From: Pseudomonadota bacterium
GTDB taxonomy: Bacteria > Pseudomonadota > Gammaproteobacteria > Pseudomonadales > Pseudohongiellaceae
Assembly: GCA_022563075.1 (NCBI GenBank)
Contig: JADFOC010000066.1
Span: 1 to 9,378, forward strand
Direction: 5' to 3'
DNA: 9,378 nt
In this document: one piece after another, positions 1-6,373 of the stretch
Position numbering within the stretch: the first letter of the stretch is position 1
How the letters are laid out: each line of letters starts with the position of its first letter
The notes under the pieces: model-generated
Seen by the model: the letters and a program-made list of their open reading frames with translations, nothing else
Databases searched by the model: none
Told to the model about the DNA's origin: nothing
Translations under genes and position numbers: made by a program

Positions 1-510
1 GCCGCGGTTTTCCTGACGCTGGCGGAGGCGAGCTTGAAATTCATCGTCATTGCAGCCCTCACAGGCGTGGGAGTAGAAGTTCACGGCCGCGTTCATGAGT
101 TTGCTTGGATACTGAATCGGGGCCATGATATCCACCGAGCCCACCGGGTGCACAAAGCTGCGCTGGCCACTGCCGCTCAGCAGATTCTCCTCCACCAGCC
201 AGTTCACGACCTCGTAGATCCGGTACTTCAGGCCGTACTCGTACTGCTCGATGAGCCCGAGCATATCCTCGGGCATGTTTATCTGGCTGTACTGCGGCAG
301 TAGCTGCATGGCGCGGTTCGCGGCCGCAAGCTCGACGATCAGCTGGTCATCGCGCATGACCAGGCCGACGGTCGGTACATCGTTGATCGCAAATGTTCCG
401 ACCTTGAACGGCTCGACCGACTCCATGGCTTGGGCAGAGACGTCGACCGGGCCGGCGAAGATCGCCAGCACCGCACCGAGGATCAAGGTACATAGGGACT
501 TTCTTATCAT
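1..510 (-). CDS. Exported fumarylacetoacetate hydrolase (FAH)-family protein, N-terminal part
   Basis: Reading leftwards from an ATG at 510-508, 170 codons stay open to the window edge, so the C-terminal catalytic half is missing. A ribosome site GGAG lies 7 bases before the ATG. Residues 1-28 form a signal peptide: basic start (MIRK), hydrophobic core 6-19, and a VSAQA-type cleavage region ending near residue 26 or 28. Residues 35-61 (KVGTFAINDVPTVGLVM, then QLIVEL) match the small N-terminal FAH domain. Residues 130-151 (APIQYPSKLMNAAVNFYSHA, then CE) match the family's 'API-x-P-x-K ... N-Y-x-x-H-x-x-E' entry to the catalytic domain; H148 and E151 are the likely conserved pair. FAH-fold enzymes cleave C-C bonds in acylpyruvates or decarboxylate and hydrate related acids. 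They are normally cytosolic, so export is unusual. The substrate cannot be told. It is transcribed away from the operon starting at 931. Confidence 0.82.
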   Translation of the reverse strand, partial: MIRKSLCTLILGAVLAIFAGPVDVSAQAMESVEPFKVGTFAINDVPTVGLVMRDDQLIVELAAANRAMQLLPQYSQINMPEDMLGLIEQYEYGLKYRIYEVVNWLVEENLLSGSGQRSFVHPVGSVDIMAPIQYPSKLMNAAVNFYSHACEGCNDDEFQARLRQRQENRG

Positions 511-550
511 TTTCTCACTCCAGTGCAGGGCACTAATAAGTTGGGCAGGG

Positions 551-578
551 ATTATAAGCCGTATTAAAGGTATCTCAC
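551..578 (-). promoter_or_regulatory. Candidate sigma70 promoter for the FAH-family gene
   Basis: On the minus strand a perfect TATAAT lies at 556-551, with GTGAGA (4 of 6 to TTGACA) at 578-573 and a 16-base spacer. Transcription would start near 543-545, leaving a leader of about 33 bases before the ATG at 510. The -10 box lies inside one arm of an inverted repeat (552-561 with 579-588), which suggests control by a DNA-binding protein. It was read by eye and not scored. Confidence 0.5.
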
Positions 579-588
579 CGGCTTATAA
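552..588. repeat. Perfect 10-bp inverted repeat over the FAH promoter (possible operator)
   Basis: TTATAAGCCG at 552-561 is the exact reverse complement of CGGCTTATAA at 579-588, with a 17-base spacer. One arm covers the candidate -10 box and the other sits just upstream of the candidate -35 box. A near-identical direct repeat, AAAGGTATC-x-C-x-CCGG, occurs at 566-581 and 597-612 (14 of 16 identical, 31 bases apart, about three helical turns). Together they look more like a regulator-binding region than a terminator, because they lie upstream of the gene and no T-run follows. Confidence 0.5.
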
Positions 589-658
589 GACTAACAAAAG
601 GTATCCCCCCGGTAGGCACTTGTCCAGTTTCTTGAAAGGTGGGCAGCGAACTGGAGTT

Positions 659-730
659 GGGGTCAGGTGTTGAAACTTGAATTCACAGAGCAGTAGGAAT
701 GATTCAATTTACAATTCAAGACCTGACCCC
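659..730. repeat. REP-like inverted repeat, family A (GGGGTCAGGT...ACCTGACCCC)
   Basis: GGGGTCAGGTGTTGA at 659-673 pairs with TCAAGACCTGACCCC at 716-730, with 14 of 15 bases complementary, around a 42-base interior. The interior holds a second CTTGAATT (676-683) that can also pair with AATTCAAG (713-720), so two alternative foldings exist. A degenerate half-copy, TCAAGATTTGACCCC, occurs at 4964-4978 (13 of 15). From memory, 'AAGACCTGACCCC' termini accompany RAYT/IS200-like (Y1) transposases in gammaproteobacteria, but no transposase is present here. The element ends within four bases of the point where the truncated transporter frame opens. Confidence 0.6.
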
Positions 731-873
731 CGCTATTTCTCTGGTCGGGTGTTTTTTATGCCATTCTAGTTGCATACTTCGTGTTTTATAGCCGGCACCA
801 CTTGGTCGCGAAATCTCCCGACGAGGAATTCGCCGCCATTTTAAGCGCAGAGTCTCAGTTGAATTCTAACTAA
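727..873 (+). pseudogene. 3' remnant of a membrane transporter gene, probably APC-type amine/amino acid permease
   Basis: One frame reads 48 residues from just after a TGA (724-726) to a TAA at 871-873. Residues 3-21 (LFLWSGVFYAILVAYFVFY) form a convincing membrane helix. It is followed by a basic then acidic tail, SRHHLVAKSPDEEFAAIL, ending SAESQLNSN. A last helix, then Y-x-R-H and an acidic E-E-F segment, resembles the C-terminus of APC-superfamily amino acid or ethanolamine permeases as I remember them; no search was run. There is no start codon or ribosome site, and the frame is cut at its 5' side by the family A repeat, so it is read as a gene end left after deletion or insertion. Its stop lies 57 bases before the ligase gene in the same orientation, as expected of a former first gene of that operon. 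It could be a chance frame, but the helix-plus-tail pattern argues against that. Confidence 0.5.
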
Positions 874-930
874 CTCAGCCAAGGACAGTAGTTCAGACCT
901 CCTATTGGGTTGACTGAGAAAGGAATAATC

Positions 931-2301
931 ATGCTAGATCCTCGATCAATAAAAACAACGGCAGATGCTAAGAAAATCATCGAAGAACGTGGCCTCACCC
1001 ATATCAAGGTCGGTCTGTTTGACATCGATGGGGTCATGCGCGGGAAGTATATGAGTAAGGAAAAGTTCTTCTCCTCACTCGACAACGGTTTTGCCTTTTG
1101 TGACGTCGTCTTAGGCTGGGATTCGAACGATCAGATGTACGACAACGTCACCTACACCGGCTGGCATACAGGCTACCCCGATGCACCAGTAAGAATCATT
1201 GCAGATAGCTGTCGCTCATTGCCTTTCGAGGGTGATATGTTGTTATTTATTGCTGAATTTGCAGGCGATGCAGAAAAGTTATGCCCTCGCGGGCTGTTAC
1301 GACGCATAGTTTCGAGAGCGACCGACATGGGGCTGGATGCAACGGTTGCGTTCGAGTACGAGTTTTTCCTTTTTAGTGAAACCCCCGAATCCGTTCGAGC
1401 GAAAGCCTATCGAAACCTGACCCCTTTTACCCCTGGTGCGTTCGGTTATTCGATGATCAGAAATTCGGTCCATGCGGAAATGTATCAAGACCTGCTAAAT
1501 TTATGCGAAGCGATGGATATGCCGGTAGAGAGTCTGCATACCGAAACGGGACCAGGCGTCATCGAAGCAGCCTTAAGCCATGACAATGCCGGCGCTGCCG
1601 CAGATAAGGCTGCTCTATTCAAAACCTTCATCAAAGTTTGGGCGCAGCGCAATGAGATGATGGCTACCTTCATGGCAAAATGGTCAGCGGCTCTTCCCGG
1701 TCAGAGTGGACATATCCATATTTCCTTAAGGTCCGACGACGGCAAATCTGTTTTCTTCGAGCGCGACAACGAGCATAGTATGAGTGCTACGCAGTGTCAT
1801 TTTCTCGCCGGGCAGCAACGCCTGATGCCCGAGTTTTTGGCGATGATAGCGCCCACCGTGAACAGCTATTCACGGATGGTGCCGGGACTTTGGGCTCCTC
1901 TCGAAGCCACCTGGGGAGTTGAAAATAGAACCACCGCGCTTCGAGTAATCCCCGGTTCGGAAAAATCACAGCGCATCGAATACCGTCTTGCTGCGGCCGA
2001 TGCAAACCCCTACCTGGCATTGGCTGCGGCCCTGGCCTCGGGTTTGTATGGCATCGAACACAAGCTGGAACCCTGTGCGCAAGTCAAGGGCAACGCCTAT
2101 GACCAGGAGCACCCCTCGGAATTGTCTCTACCGCGTAGCTTGTTTGAAGCGGCAGGCCGATTGAAACACTCTAGCGCCGCCAATGAGCTGTTCGGCGAGG
2201 AGTTTGTAGCCCATTTTTCGGCCACCAGGGAATGGGAAGAACGCGAATTTAGTAAACACGTTTCCGATTGGGAACTGGCGCGTTACTTCGAGATTATTTG
2301 A
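931..2301 (+). CDS. Glutamine synthetase-family gamma-glutamylamide synthetase
   Basis: This 456-residue protein has the full GS catalytic set. The N-terminal beta-grasp carries FDIDGVMRGK (30-39). Metal and glutamate sites follow: FEYEFFLF (E142, E144), ESLHTETGPGVIEAAL (E200, E205, E212), GQSGHIHISL (H261), NSYSRMVPG with R315, WGVENRTTALRVIPG (R333, R338) and RIEYRLAAADANPYLA (E350, R352). GS enzymes use ATP to join an amine to the gamma-carboxyl of glutamate. The divergent sequence, the C-terminal SDWELARYFEII and the neighbours place it with the PuuA/IpuC/GlnA4-like group that glutamylates organic amines rather than ammonia. The ATG at 931 is preferred over an in-frame TTG at 910 because AAGGA lies 6 bases before it. 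The typical GSI adenylylation motif (NLYxLPP) is not evident; the nearest tyrosine is in GNAYDQEH (Y390). It starts a tight operon with the next two genes. Family is sure; the amine is inferred. Confidence 0.9.
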   Translation: MLDPRSIKTTADAKKIIEERGLTHIKVGLFDIDGVMRGKYMSKEKFFSSLDNGFAFCDVVLGWDSNDQMYDNVTYTGWHTGYPDAPVRIIADSCRSLPFEGDMLLFIAEFAGDAEKLCPRGLLRRIVSRATDMGLDATVAFEYEFFLFSETPESVRAKAYRNLTPFTPGAFGYSMIRNSVHAEMYQDLLNLCEAMDMPVESLHTETGPGVIEAALSHDNAGAAADKAALFKTFIKVWAQRNEMMATFMAKWSAALPGQSGHIHISLRSDDGKSVFFERDNEHSMSATQCHFLAGQQRLMPEFLAMIAPTVNSYSRMVPGLWAPLEATWGVENRTTALRVIPGSEKSQRIEYRLAAADANPYLALAAALASGLYGIEHKLEPCAQVKGNAYDQEHPSELSLPRSLFEAAGRLKHSSAANELFGEEFVAHFSATREWEEREFSKHVSDWELARYFEII

Positions 2302-2315
2302 GGCTGGTACAGACG

Positions 2316-3728
2316 ATGAAAGCACAGCTTGATGTCACCACTCAGAATCAGCTTACTTACTCTCCGATCGACGATTCTGTTTACGTCGAACGCACCGTGG
2401 CGAGCCAGGCACAGGTCAAGGACGCCCTCGAATCGGCAGCCAGCGCACAACGGCAATGGCGGAAAACTTCCATAGCGCAGCGAAGTGAGTATTGCCTGGC
2501 AATGCTCGATGCTTTTATGGATAACACAGAAGAAATAGCCGAGCAATTATGCTGGATGATGGGGCGCCCGATCCAATACGCCAATTTAGAAGTTGCAGGC
2601 ATGGTGGAGAGGGCCCAGCACATGATCGGAATCGCCGAAGAATCTCTGGCGCCGCTAAGACTTCCTCCAAAGGATGGTTTCGTCCGCTATATTCAACGAG
2701 AACCACTAGGAGTCATCTTCGTCATCGCTCCATGGAACTACCCCTATCTCACGGCAATTAATTCTATAATTCCTGCACTCATGGCGGGCAATGCGGTGAT
2801 CCTGAAGCACTCGGCGCAGACACCTCTTTGTGCTGAACAGTTAGCCCGGGCTTTCGAAATCGCAAAGTTACCCCAGGGTGTATTTCAATACTTACACCTG
2901 AGTCACCAAGCCACTGAGAGCCTCATTCAACAAACGCAAATCGACTTCGTCGCTTTTACCGGTTCGGTTGCAGCAGGAAGAGTCGTAGAGCAGGCGAGTA
3001 GCGGTCGTTTTATCGGTGTTGGTCTAGAGCTTGGCGGCAAAGATCCGGCCTACGTACGCGCCGATGCCGATATTGAACAGGCGGTAGCCTCCTGCATAGA
3101 CGGGGCCTTTTTCAATTCCGGCCAATCATGCTGCGCCATAGAACGCATTTATGTTGGCAACGAGATATTCGATGAATTTGTCAGCCAGGCTGTTGCCCTG
3201 GTCAATAATTATAAACTAGGTCGTTCCGATGCGCCGGACACGACACTGGGTCCGATGGTAAATAGTCGCGCAGCGGAGTCTGTGCGCACTCAGATCAGCG
3301 ATGCCCTTGCCGCCGGCGCAATCACTCATATTGATCCTGCTAATTTTCCATTGGATCAAGTGGGCACGCCCTATCTTGCACCACAAGTACTCACCAATGT
3401 AAATCATAGTATGCGCATCATGACCGAAGAAAGCTTCGGGCCGGTGGTTGGCATCATGCAAGTAGAAAGTGACTCTGAGGCCATTGCCTTAATGAACGAT
3501 TCGGAGTTTGGTCTGACGGCCTGCGTGTTTAGCCGGGATATTGATGCAGCAATCGCGATAGGAGAAGCCCTCGAAACGGGCACATTTTTCCTCAATCGAT
3601 GTGACTATCTGGACCCGGCGCTTGCCTGGTCCGGCGTTAAAAATTCTGGACGAGGATGCACGCTATCAGCATTAGGGTATGAGCGATTGACTAGACCTAA
3701 ATCATTTCACCTCAAGCTACCGACTTAA
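2316..3728 (+). CDS. NAD(P)-dependent aldehyde dehydrogenase
   Basis: At 470 residues this is a full-length ALDH-superfamily enzyme that oxidises an aldehyde to the acid through a cysteine thiohemiacetal. Visible motifs are IAPWNYP (N141, oxyanion hole), VILKHSAQTP (K164, cofactor), AFTGSVAAGR (213-222, cofactor loop), LELGGKDP (E238, general base), NSGQSCCAIERI (catalytic C272) and MTEESFGPV (E372, F374, nicotinamide ribose). Where NAD-selective members have K-P-x-E, this protein has K-H-S-A, so the glutamate that favours NAD over NADP is replaced by A167. It begins 14 bases after the ligase stop. GAGG lies 12 bases before the ATG at 2316, a rather long spacing; an in-frame TTG at 2268 lies inside the ligase gene and is unlikely. 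In this operon the likely substrate is the aldehyde made by the downstream alcohol dehydrogenase, probably a gamma-glutamylamino aldehyde (PuuC-like role); this is inference. Confidence 0.92.
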   Translation: MKAQLDVTTQNQLTYSPIDDSVYVERTVASQAQVKDALESAASAQRQWRKTSIAQRSEYCLAMLDAFMDNTEEIAEQLCWMMGRPIQYANLEVAGMVERAQHMIGIAEESLAPLRLPPKDGFVRYIQREPLGVIFVIAPWNYPYLTAINSIIPALMAGNAVILKHSAQTPLCAEQLARAFEIAKLPQGVFQYLHLSHQATESLIQQTQIDFVAFTGSVAAGRVVEQASSGRFIGVGLELGGKDPAYVRADADIEQAVASCIDGAFFNSGQSCCAIERIYVGNEIFDEFVSQAVALVNNYKLGRSDAPDTTLGPMVNSRAAESVRTQISDALAAGAITHIDPANFPLDQVGTPYLAPQVLTNVNHSMRIMTEESFGPVVGIMQVESDSEAIALMNDSEFGLTACVFSRDIDAAIAIGEALETGTFFLNRCDYLDPALAWSGVKNSGRGCTLSALGYERLTRPKSFHLKLPT

Positions 3729-3737
3729 GCGTCAACC

Positions 3738-4910
3738 ATGAATTTAGATCAATTTACCGCCAATTGGAATTATCCAACCAATATTCGCCAGGGTCTTGGG
3801 CGCATTAGAGAGCTCACCGCTGTTTGCCAGGAACTTAAGCTGAGAGCACCACTGCTGGTAACCGATCCTGGATTATCACAGATGTCTATAGTGACAAACA
3901 GCGTTGAAGATTGCCGTAAAGCAGGTCTGAATTGCGGGATATTCTCAGGTATTACCAGTAATCCCACAGCTCAGAATGTGACGGATGGCGTCACTGCCTT
4001 AAAGCGAGGGCAGCATGATAGTGTGATCGCCTTCGGCGGTGGATCTGCATTGGATGCAGGCAAAGCTATCGCTTTGATGGTGGGCCAAACCCGTCCACTA
4101 TGGGATTTTGAAGACGTTGCTGATAACTGGAAGCGAGTAAATGTCGAATCTATGGTGCCAGTTGTAGCGGTGCCAACAACTTCTGGTACAGGATCTGAGG
4201 TTGGTCGAGCGTCGGTGATCCTCGATCAAGAGCATCATCGAAAACGCATCATATTTCACCCAAAAATGCTGCCAACTGTGGTTATTTTAGATGCCGAACT
4301 CACCGTGGAACTACCACCTAATTTAACCGCCGCTACCGGGATGGATGCCCTTTCCCATGCATTGGAAGCGTATTGTGCGCCCTTCTATCATCCAATGGCG
4401 GAGGGCATCGCCGTGGAAGCGATGCGGCTAATCAAAATGTATTTGCCGCGCGCCTTCCTGAACGGCAATGATCTTGAAGCACGTGCGCAAGTCATGGTGG
4501 CATCGACCATGGGGGCGACCGCATTTCAACGGGGCCTGGGTGGGATGCATGCATTGGCTCATCCCTTAGGTGCAACCTATAACAGTCATCATGGGTTGCT
4601 CAACGCTATCCTTATGCCCTATATACTGAGCGCGAATCGTAGTGCGATCGAACAGCCGATAAAGCGACTCGCTCGAACTCTTGATCTTCCAAATCCTGGT
4701 TTCGAAAGTTTTTTTGAATGGGTCTTGTCATTGCGCTCGCAACTGGGCATACCGCATACATTGAGTGAGATTGGGATTAATGCAGATCGCGCTCAAGAAT
4801 TAGGGGCGATGGCATTTAACGATCCTGCCGCTCAGGGTAATCCAATTTCTTTCACGGCTGCGCAGTACACCGACATTTTCATCGCCAGCGTCCAAGGCAC
4901 TGAGACTTAA
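3738..4910 (+). CDS. Iron-containing (group III) alcohol dehydrogenase
   Basis: This 390-residue protein matches the Fe-ADH family (FucO, AdhB, 1,3-propanediol dehydrogenase) along its length. The N-terminal nucleotide-binding half has VTDPGL (D43, at the position of the FucO aspartate linked to NAD preference), the GGGSALDAGK loop (100-109) and PTTSGTGSE (146-154). Metal ligands in the helical half are D203 and H207 in GMDALSHALEAY, H271 in GMHALAHPLG and H285 in NSHHGLLNA; their spacing follows FucO D196, H200, H263 and H277. It interconverts a primary alcohol and an aldehyde with NAD(H). It starts 9 bases after the ALDH stop with no clear ribosome site, so it is probably translated by coupling. 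Next to a GS-family ligase and an ALDH, oxidation of the hydroxyl of a glutamylated amino alcohol is the simplest role. 4-hydroxybutyrate or another free alcohol is an alternative. Confidence 0.93.
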   Translation: MNLDQFTANWNYPTNIRQGLGRIRELTAVCQELKLRAPLLVTDPGLSQMSIVTNSVEDCRKAGLNCGIFSGITSNPTAQNVTDGVTALKRGQHDSVIAFGGGSALDAGKAIALMVGQTRPLWDFEDVADNWKRVNVESMVPVVAVPTTSGTGSEVGRASVILDQEHHRKRIIFHPKMLPTVVILDAELTVELPPNLTAATGMDALSHALEAYCAPFYHPMAEGIAVEAMRLIKMYLPRAFLNGNDLEARAQVMVASTMGATAFQRGLGGMHALAHPLGATYNSHHGLLNAILMPYILSANRSAIEQPIKRLARTLDLPNPGFESFFEWVLSLRSQLGIPHTLSEIGINADRAQELGAMAFNDPAAQGNPISFTAAQYTDIFIASVQGTET

Positions 4911-4963
4911 TAAACGAGAGAGTTCAACCAAAAATCGCTCGATTTGCTCCTGAATATGTTAAG

Positions 4964-4978
4964 TCAAGATTTGACCCC
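4964..4978. repeat. Degenerate half-copy of repeat family A
   Basis: TCAAGATTTGACCCC matches the right arm of the 659-730 element at 13 of 15 bases. A further weak fragment (CCTGACCC) lies near 5019-5026, but no intact opposite arm is present, so this looks like a decayed element in the gap between the alcohol dehydrogenase and the CoA-transferase. Confidence 0.4.
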
Positions 4979-5056
4979 TTCCCCTTATAGTCCGCGCCCA
5001 CGAGGTGCAAATGGAGCCCTGACCCTGGATTTCGAAATTTACAGACCTAACGCCCC

Positions 5057-5080
5057 AAGTTGTTAAGTTGTGAGTGTCCC
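5057..5080. repeat. Half-copy of repeat family B upstream of the CoA-transferase
   Basis: The 24 bases starting AAGTTGTTAAGTTGTGAGTG match the right arm of the inverted repeat at 7718-7741 at 22 of 24 positions, in the same orientation. The copy ends 15 bases before the ATG at 5096, so it occupies the place of that gene's leader. The in-frame TTG at 5060 belongs to the repeat. Confidence 0.65.
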
Positions 5081-5095
5081 TATATTCTCCATTCC

Positions 5096-6265
5096 ATGGG
5101 CACCCCTGGTAAACACCTCGAAGGCTATAAGGTCGTAGATTTTTCTGCTGTATTCGCCGGGCCCATTTGTGCGCGCTATTTATTGGACTGTGGCGCAGAT
5201 GTGATCAAGGTGGAGACGCCGTTGGTTGGCGACATTACCCGCGGGGTCGATGGTATCAGCCGGGTATTTGCTCATTTCAATGCGGGTAAACGCAGCATCG
5301 CCATCAATCTGAAGGACCCGACCGGCCAGGCGCTGGCGCGGCAATTGATCAGTGATGCCGATGTGGTTATTCAGAATTTTCGCCCGGGTATCATGGCTAA
5401 ATTTGGCCTCGACTATGACAGTCTCAAAGCTGACCGGCCGGATCTGATTTATTGTTCCATCTCTGGTTTCGGTCAGTCGGGCCCCTTTGTCGACCGCGCC
5501 GCCTATGCGCCTATCGTCCATGCCGCCAGTGGCTTTGATCACGTGCATACCCTGGCCCAGGGAAACGGCGAGAGCCGGCCGCCTATTTGGGATGTTATGG
5601 TGGCTGACATACTCACCGGTGCGATTGCTTTTGGTGCGATCCAGAGCGCATTGTTGGGACGTGCGCGCAGCGGCGTGGGAGAACACATCGACATCAGCAT
5701 GATGGAGTCGATGATGTCATTGATCCCGGTACACATCCAGGCCGCGCAAATGGAAGACCCGCCGGTGATCGGCAAATTCTATCCGGTAACAGTGAAGGAT
5801 GGTTACGTCATGCTCTGCGTGGTCTCCGACAAGAACCTGCAAGGTTTGTCGGCGGCTCTGCAACGCCCCGACCTGTTACAAGATCCTCGTTTTGTGCGCG
5901 GTGAAAGAGCCGCACACTTTGACCAGCTCATCGCCGAGGTCGAGCAGTGGTCTGGCTCGCTCACCGCCGTAGAATGCGAAGCCGCACTCAACCAGGCCGG
6001 TGTGCCTTGTAGTATCTATCAGCGCGTCGAGGATTTATTTGCTCATCCTCAGGTAGTGGTACGCAGCTCATTCACTTCCGTGACACATGCTGAGCTTGGC
6101 GCATTCTTGATTCAGAATATGCCGGTGATATTCAGCCACACTGACACCAAGGCTGCATCCTGGGTGGCTGATCTTGGAGAGCATACCGACGAGGTATTGG
6201 CAGAGAGGTTAAGCCTATCGCAGTCAAAAATTGATGCGTTACGAAGCAGTGGTGTTGTTGCTTGA
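5096..6265 (+). CDS. CaiB/BaiF-family (type III) CoA-transferase
   Basis: This 389-residue protein has the family pattern throughout: LEGYKVVDFSAVFAGPICARYLLDCGADVIKVE (8-40), FNAGKRSIAINLKDPTG (61-77), DVVIQNFRPG (89-98), GLDYDSLKADRPDLIYCSISGFGQSGP (104-130), and the catalytic aspartate D171 in VMVADILTGAIA, aligning with D169 of formyl-CoA transferase. Such enzymes move CoA between carboxylic acids through an aspartyl-CoA intermediate; related members are racemases. The small-domain link and C-terminal half (WSGSLTAVECEAALNQAGVP) are intact. The substrate cannot be read from sequence. ATG 5096 is chosen because the frame before it (TTG 5060 onward) is repeat sequence; no good ribosome site is visible for either start. 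It lies 185 bases after the alcohol dehydrogenase, with decayed repeats between them, and need not belong to that operon. Confidence 0.92.
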   Translation: MGTPGKHLEGYKVVDFSAVFAGPICARYLLDCGADVIKVETPLVGDITRGVDGISRVFAHFNAGKRSIAINLKDPTGQALARQLISDADVVIQNFRPGIMAKFGLDYDSLKADRPDLIYCSISGFGQSGPFVDRAAYAPIVHAASGFDHVHTLAQGNGESRPPIWDVMVADILTGAIAFGAIQSALLGRARSGVGEHIDISMMESMMSLIPVHIQAAQMEDPPVIGKFYPVTVKDGYVMLCVVSDKNLQGLSAALQRPDLLQDPRFVRGERAAHFDQLIAEVEQWSGSLTAVECEAALNQAGVPCSIYQRVEDLFAHPQVVVRSSFTSVTHAELGAFLIQNMPVIFSHTDTKAASWVADLGEHTDEVLAERLSLSQSKIDALRSSGVVA

Positions 6266-6290
6266 TTGTGTTGTGAGGATCATAGCGCAC

Positions 6291-6320
6291 ATACATAACA
6301 TGTATCATATGATATTATCA
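6291..6320. promoter_or_regulatory. AT-rich overlapping palindromes upstream of the amidohydrolase
   Basis: Three small perfect dyads overlap: TACAT-AAC-ATGTA (6292-6304), ATCATATGAT (6304-6313) and TGATA-T-TATCA (6310-6320). TATGAT (6308-6313) and TATTAT (6313-6318) are plausible -10 boxes, but neither has a good -35 box at 16-18 bases. The position, 54-83 bases before the start codon, suits a promoter or operator; the evidence is compositional only. Confidence 0.3.
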
Positions 6321-6373
6321 ACAATCATAGGTGGAACCGAAGAACATTCACGGACTCATTAGTGGAGAGCAAC

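Larger units (their letters stand above)
511..930. other. 420-base gap between divergent genes: contents
   Basis: This gap holds, left to right, the FAH ribosome site and promoter with inverted and direct repeats (511-612), an unassigned stretch (613-658), the family A inverted repeat (659-730), the transporter gene remnant (727-873) and a 57-base leader of the ligase operon (874-930). I see no convincing sigma70 promoter for the rightward operon. TTCACA at 682-687 and TACAAT at 710-715 are the closest boxes, but they are 22 bases apart, which is too far. Confidence 0.6.

Noticed and set aside
251..673. 140-codon plus-strand frame over the left edge and gap
   Set aside because: It runs antisense to the FAH-family gene and through its promoter; the translation has no family features and no good start.
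727..873. An intact small membrane-protein gene at 727-873
   Set aside because: No usable start codon or ribosome site precedes the helix; the pattern fits a truncated gene end better.
910..930. TTG at 910 as start of the GS-family ligase
   Set aside because: The AAGGA ribosome site lies inside that extension and is correctly spaced for the ATG at 931; the added residues are not family-like.
1416..1424. CCTGACCCC inside the ligase gene, resembling repeat family A
   Set aside because: It is only a 9-base match, in frame with conserved coding sequence; chance.
4932..4945. AAATCG-CT-CGATTT hairpin as terminator of the three-gene operon
   Set aside because: The 6-bp AT-rich stem has a two-base loop and no T-run, too weak to call.
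5180..5686. 168-codon minus-strand frame
   Set aside because: It lies wholly inside the well-supported CoA-transferase gene and has no recognisable motifs; a codon-bias shadow.
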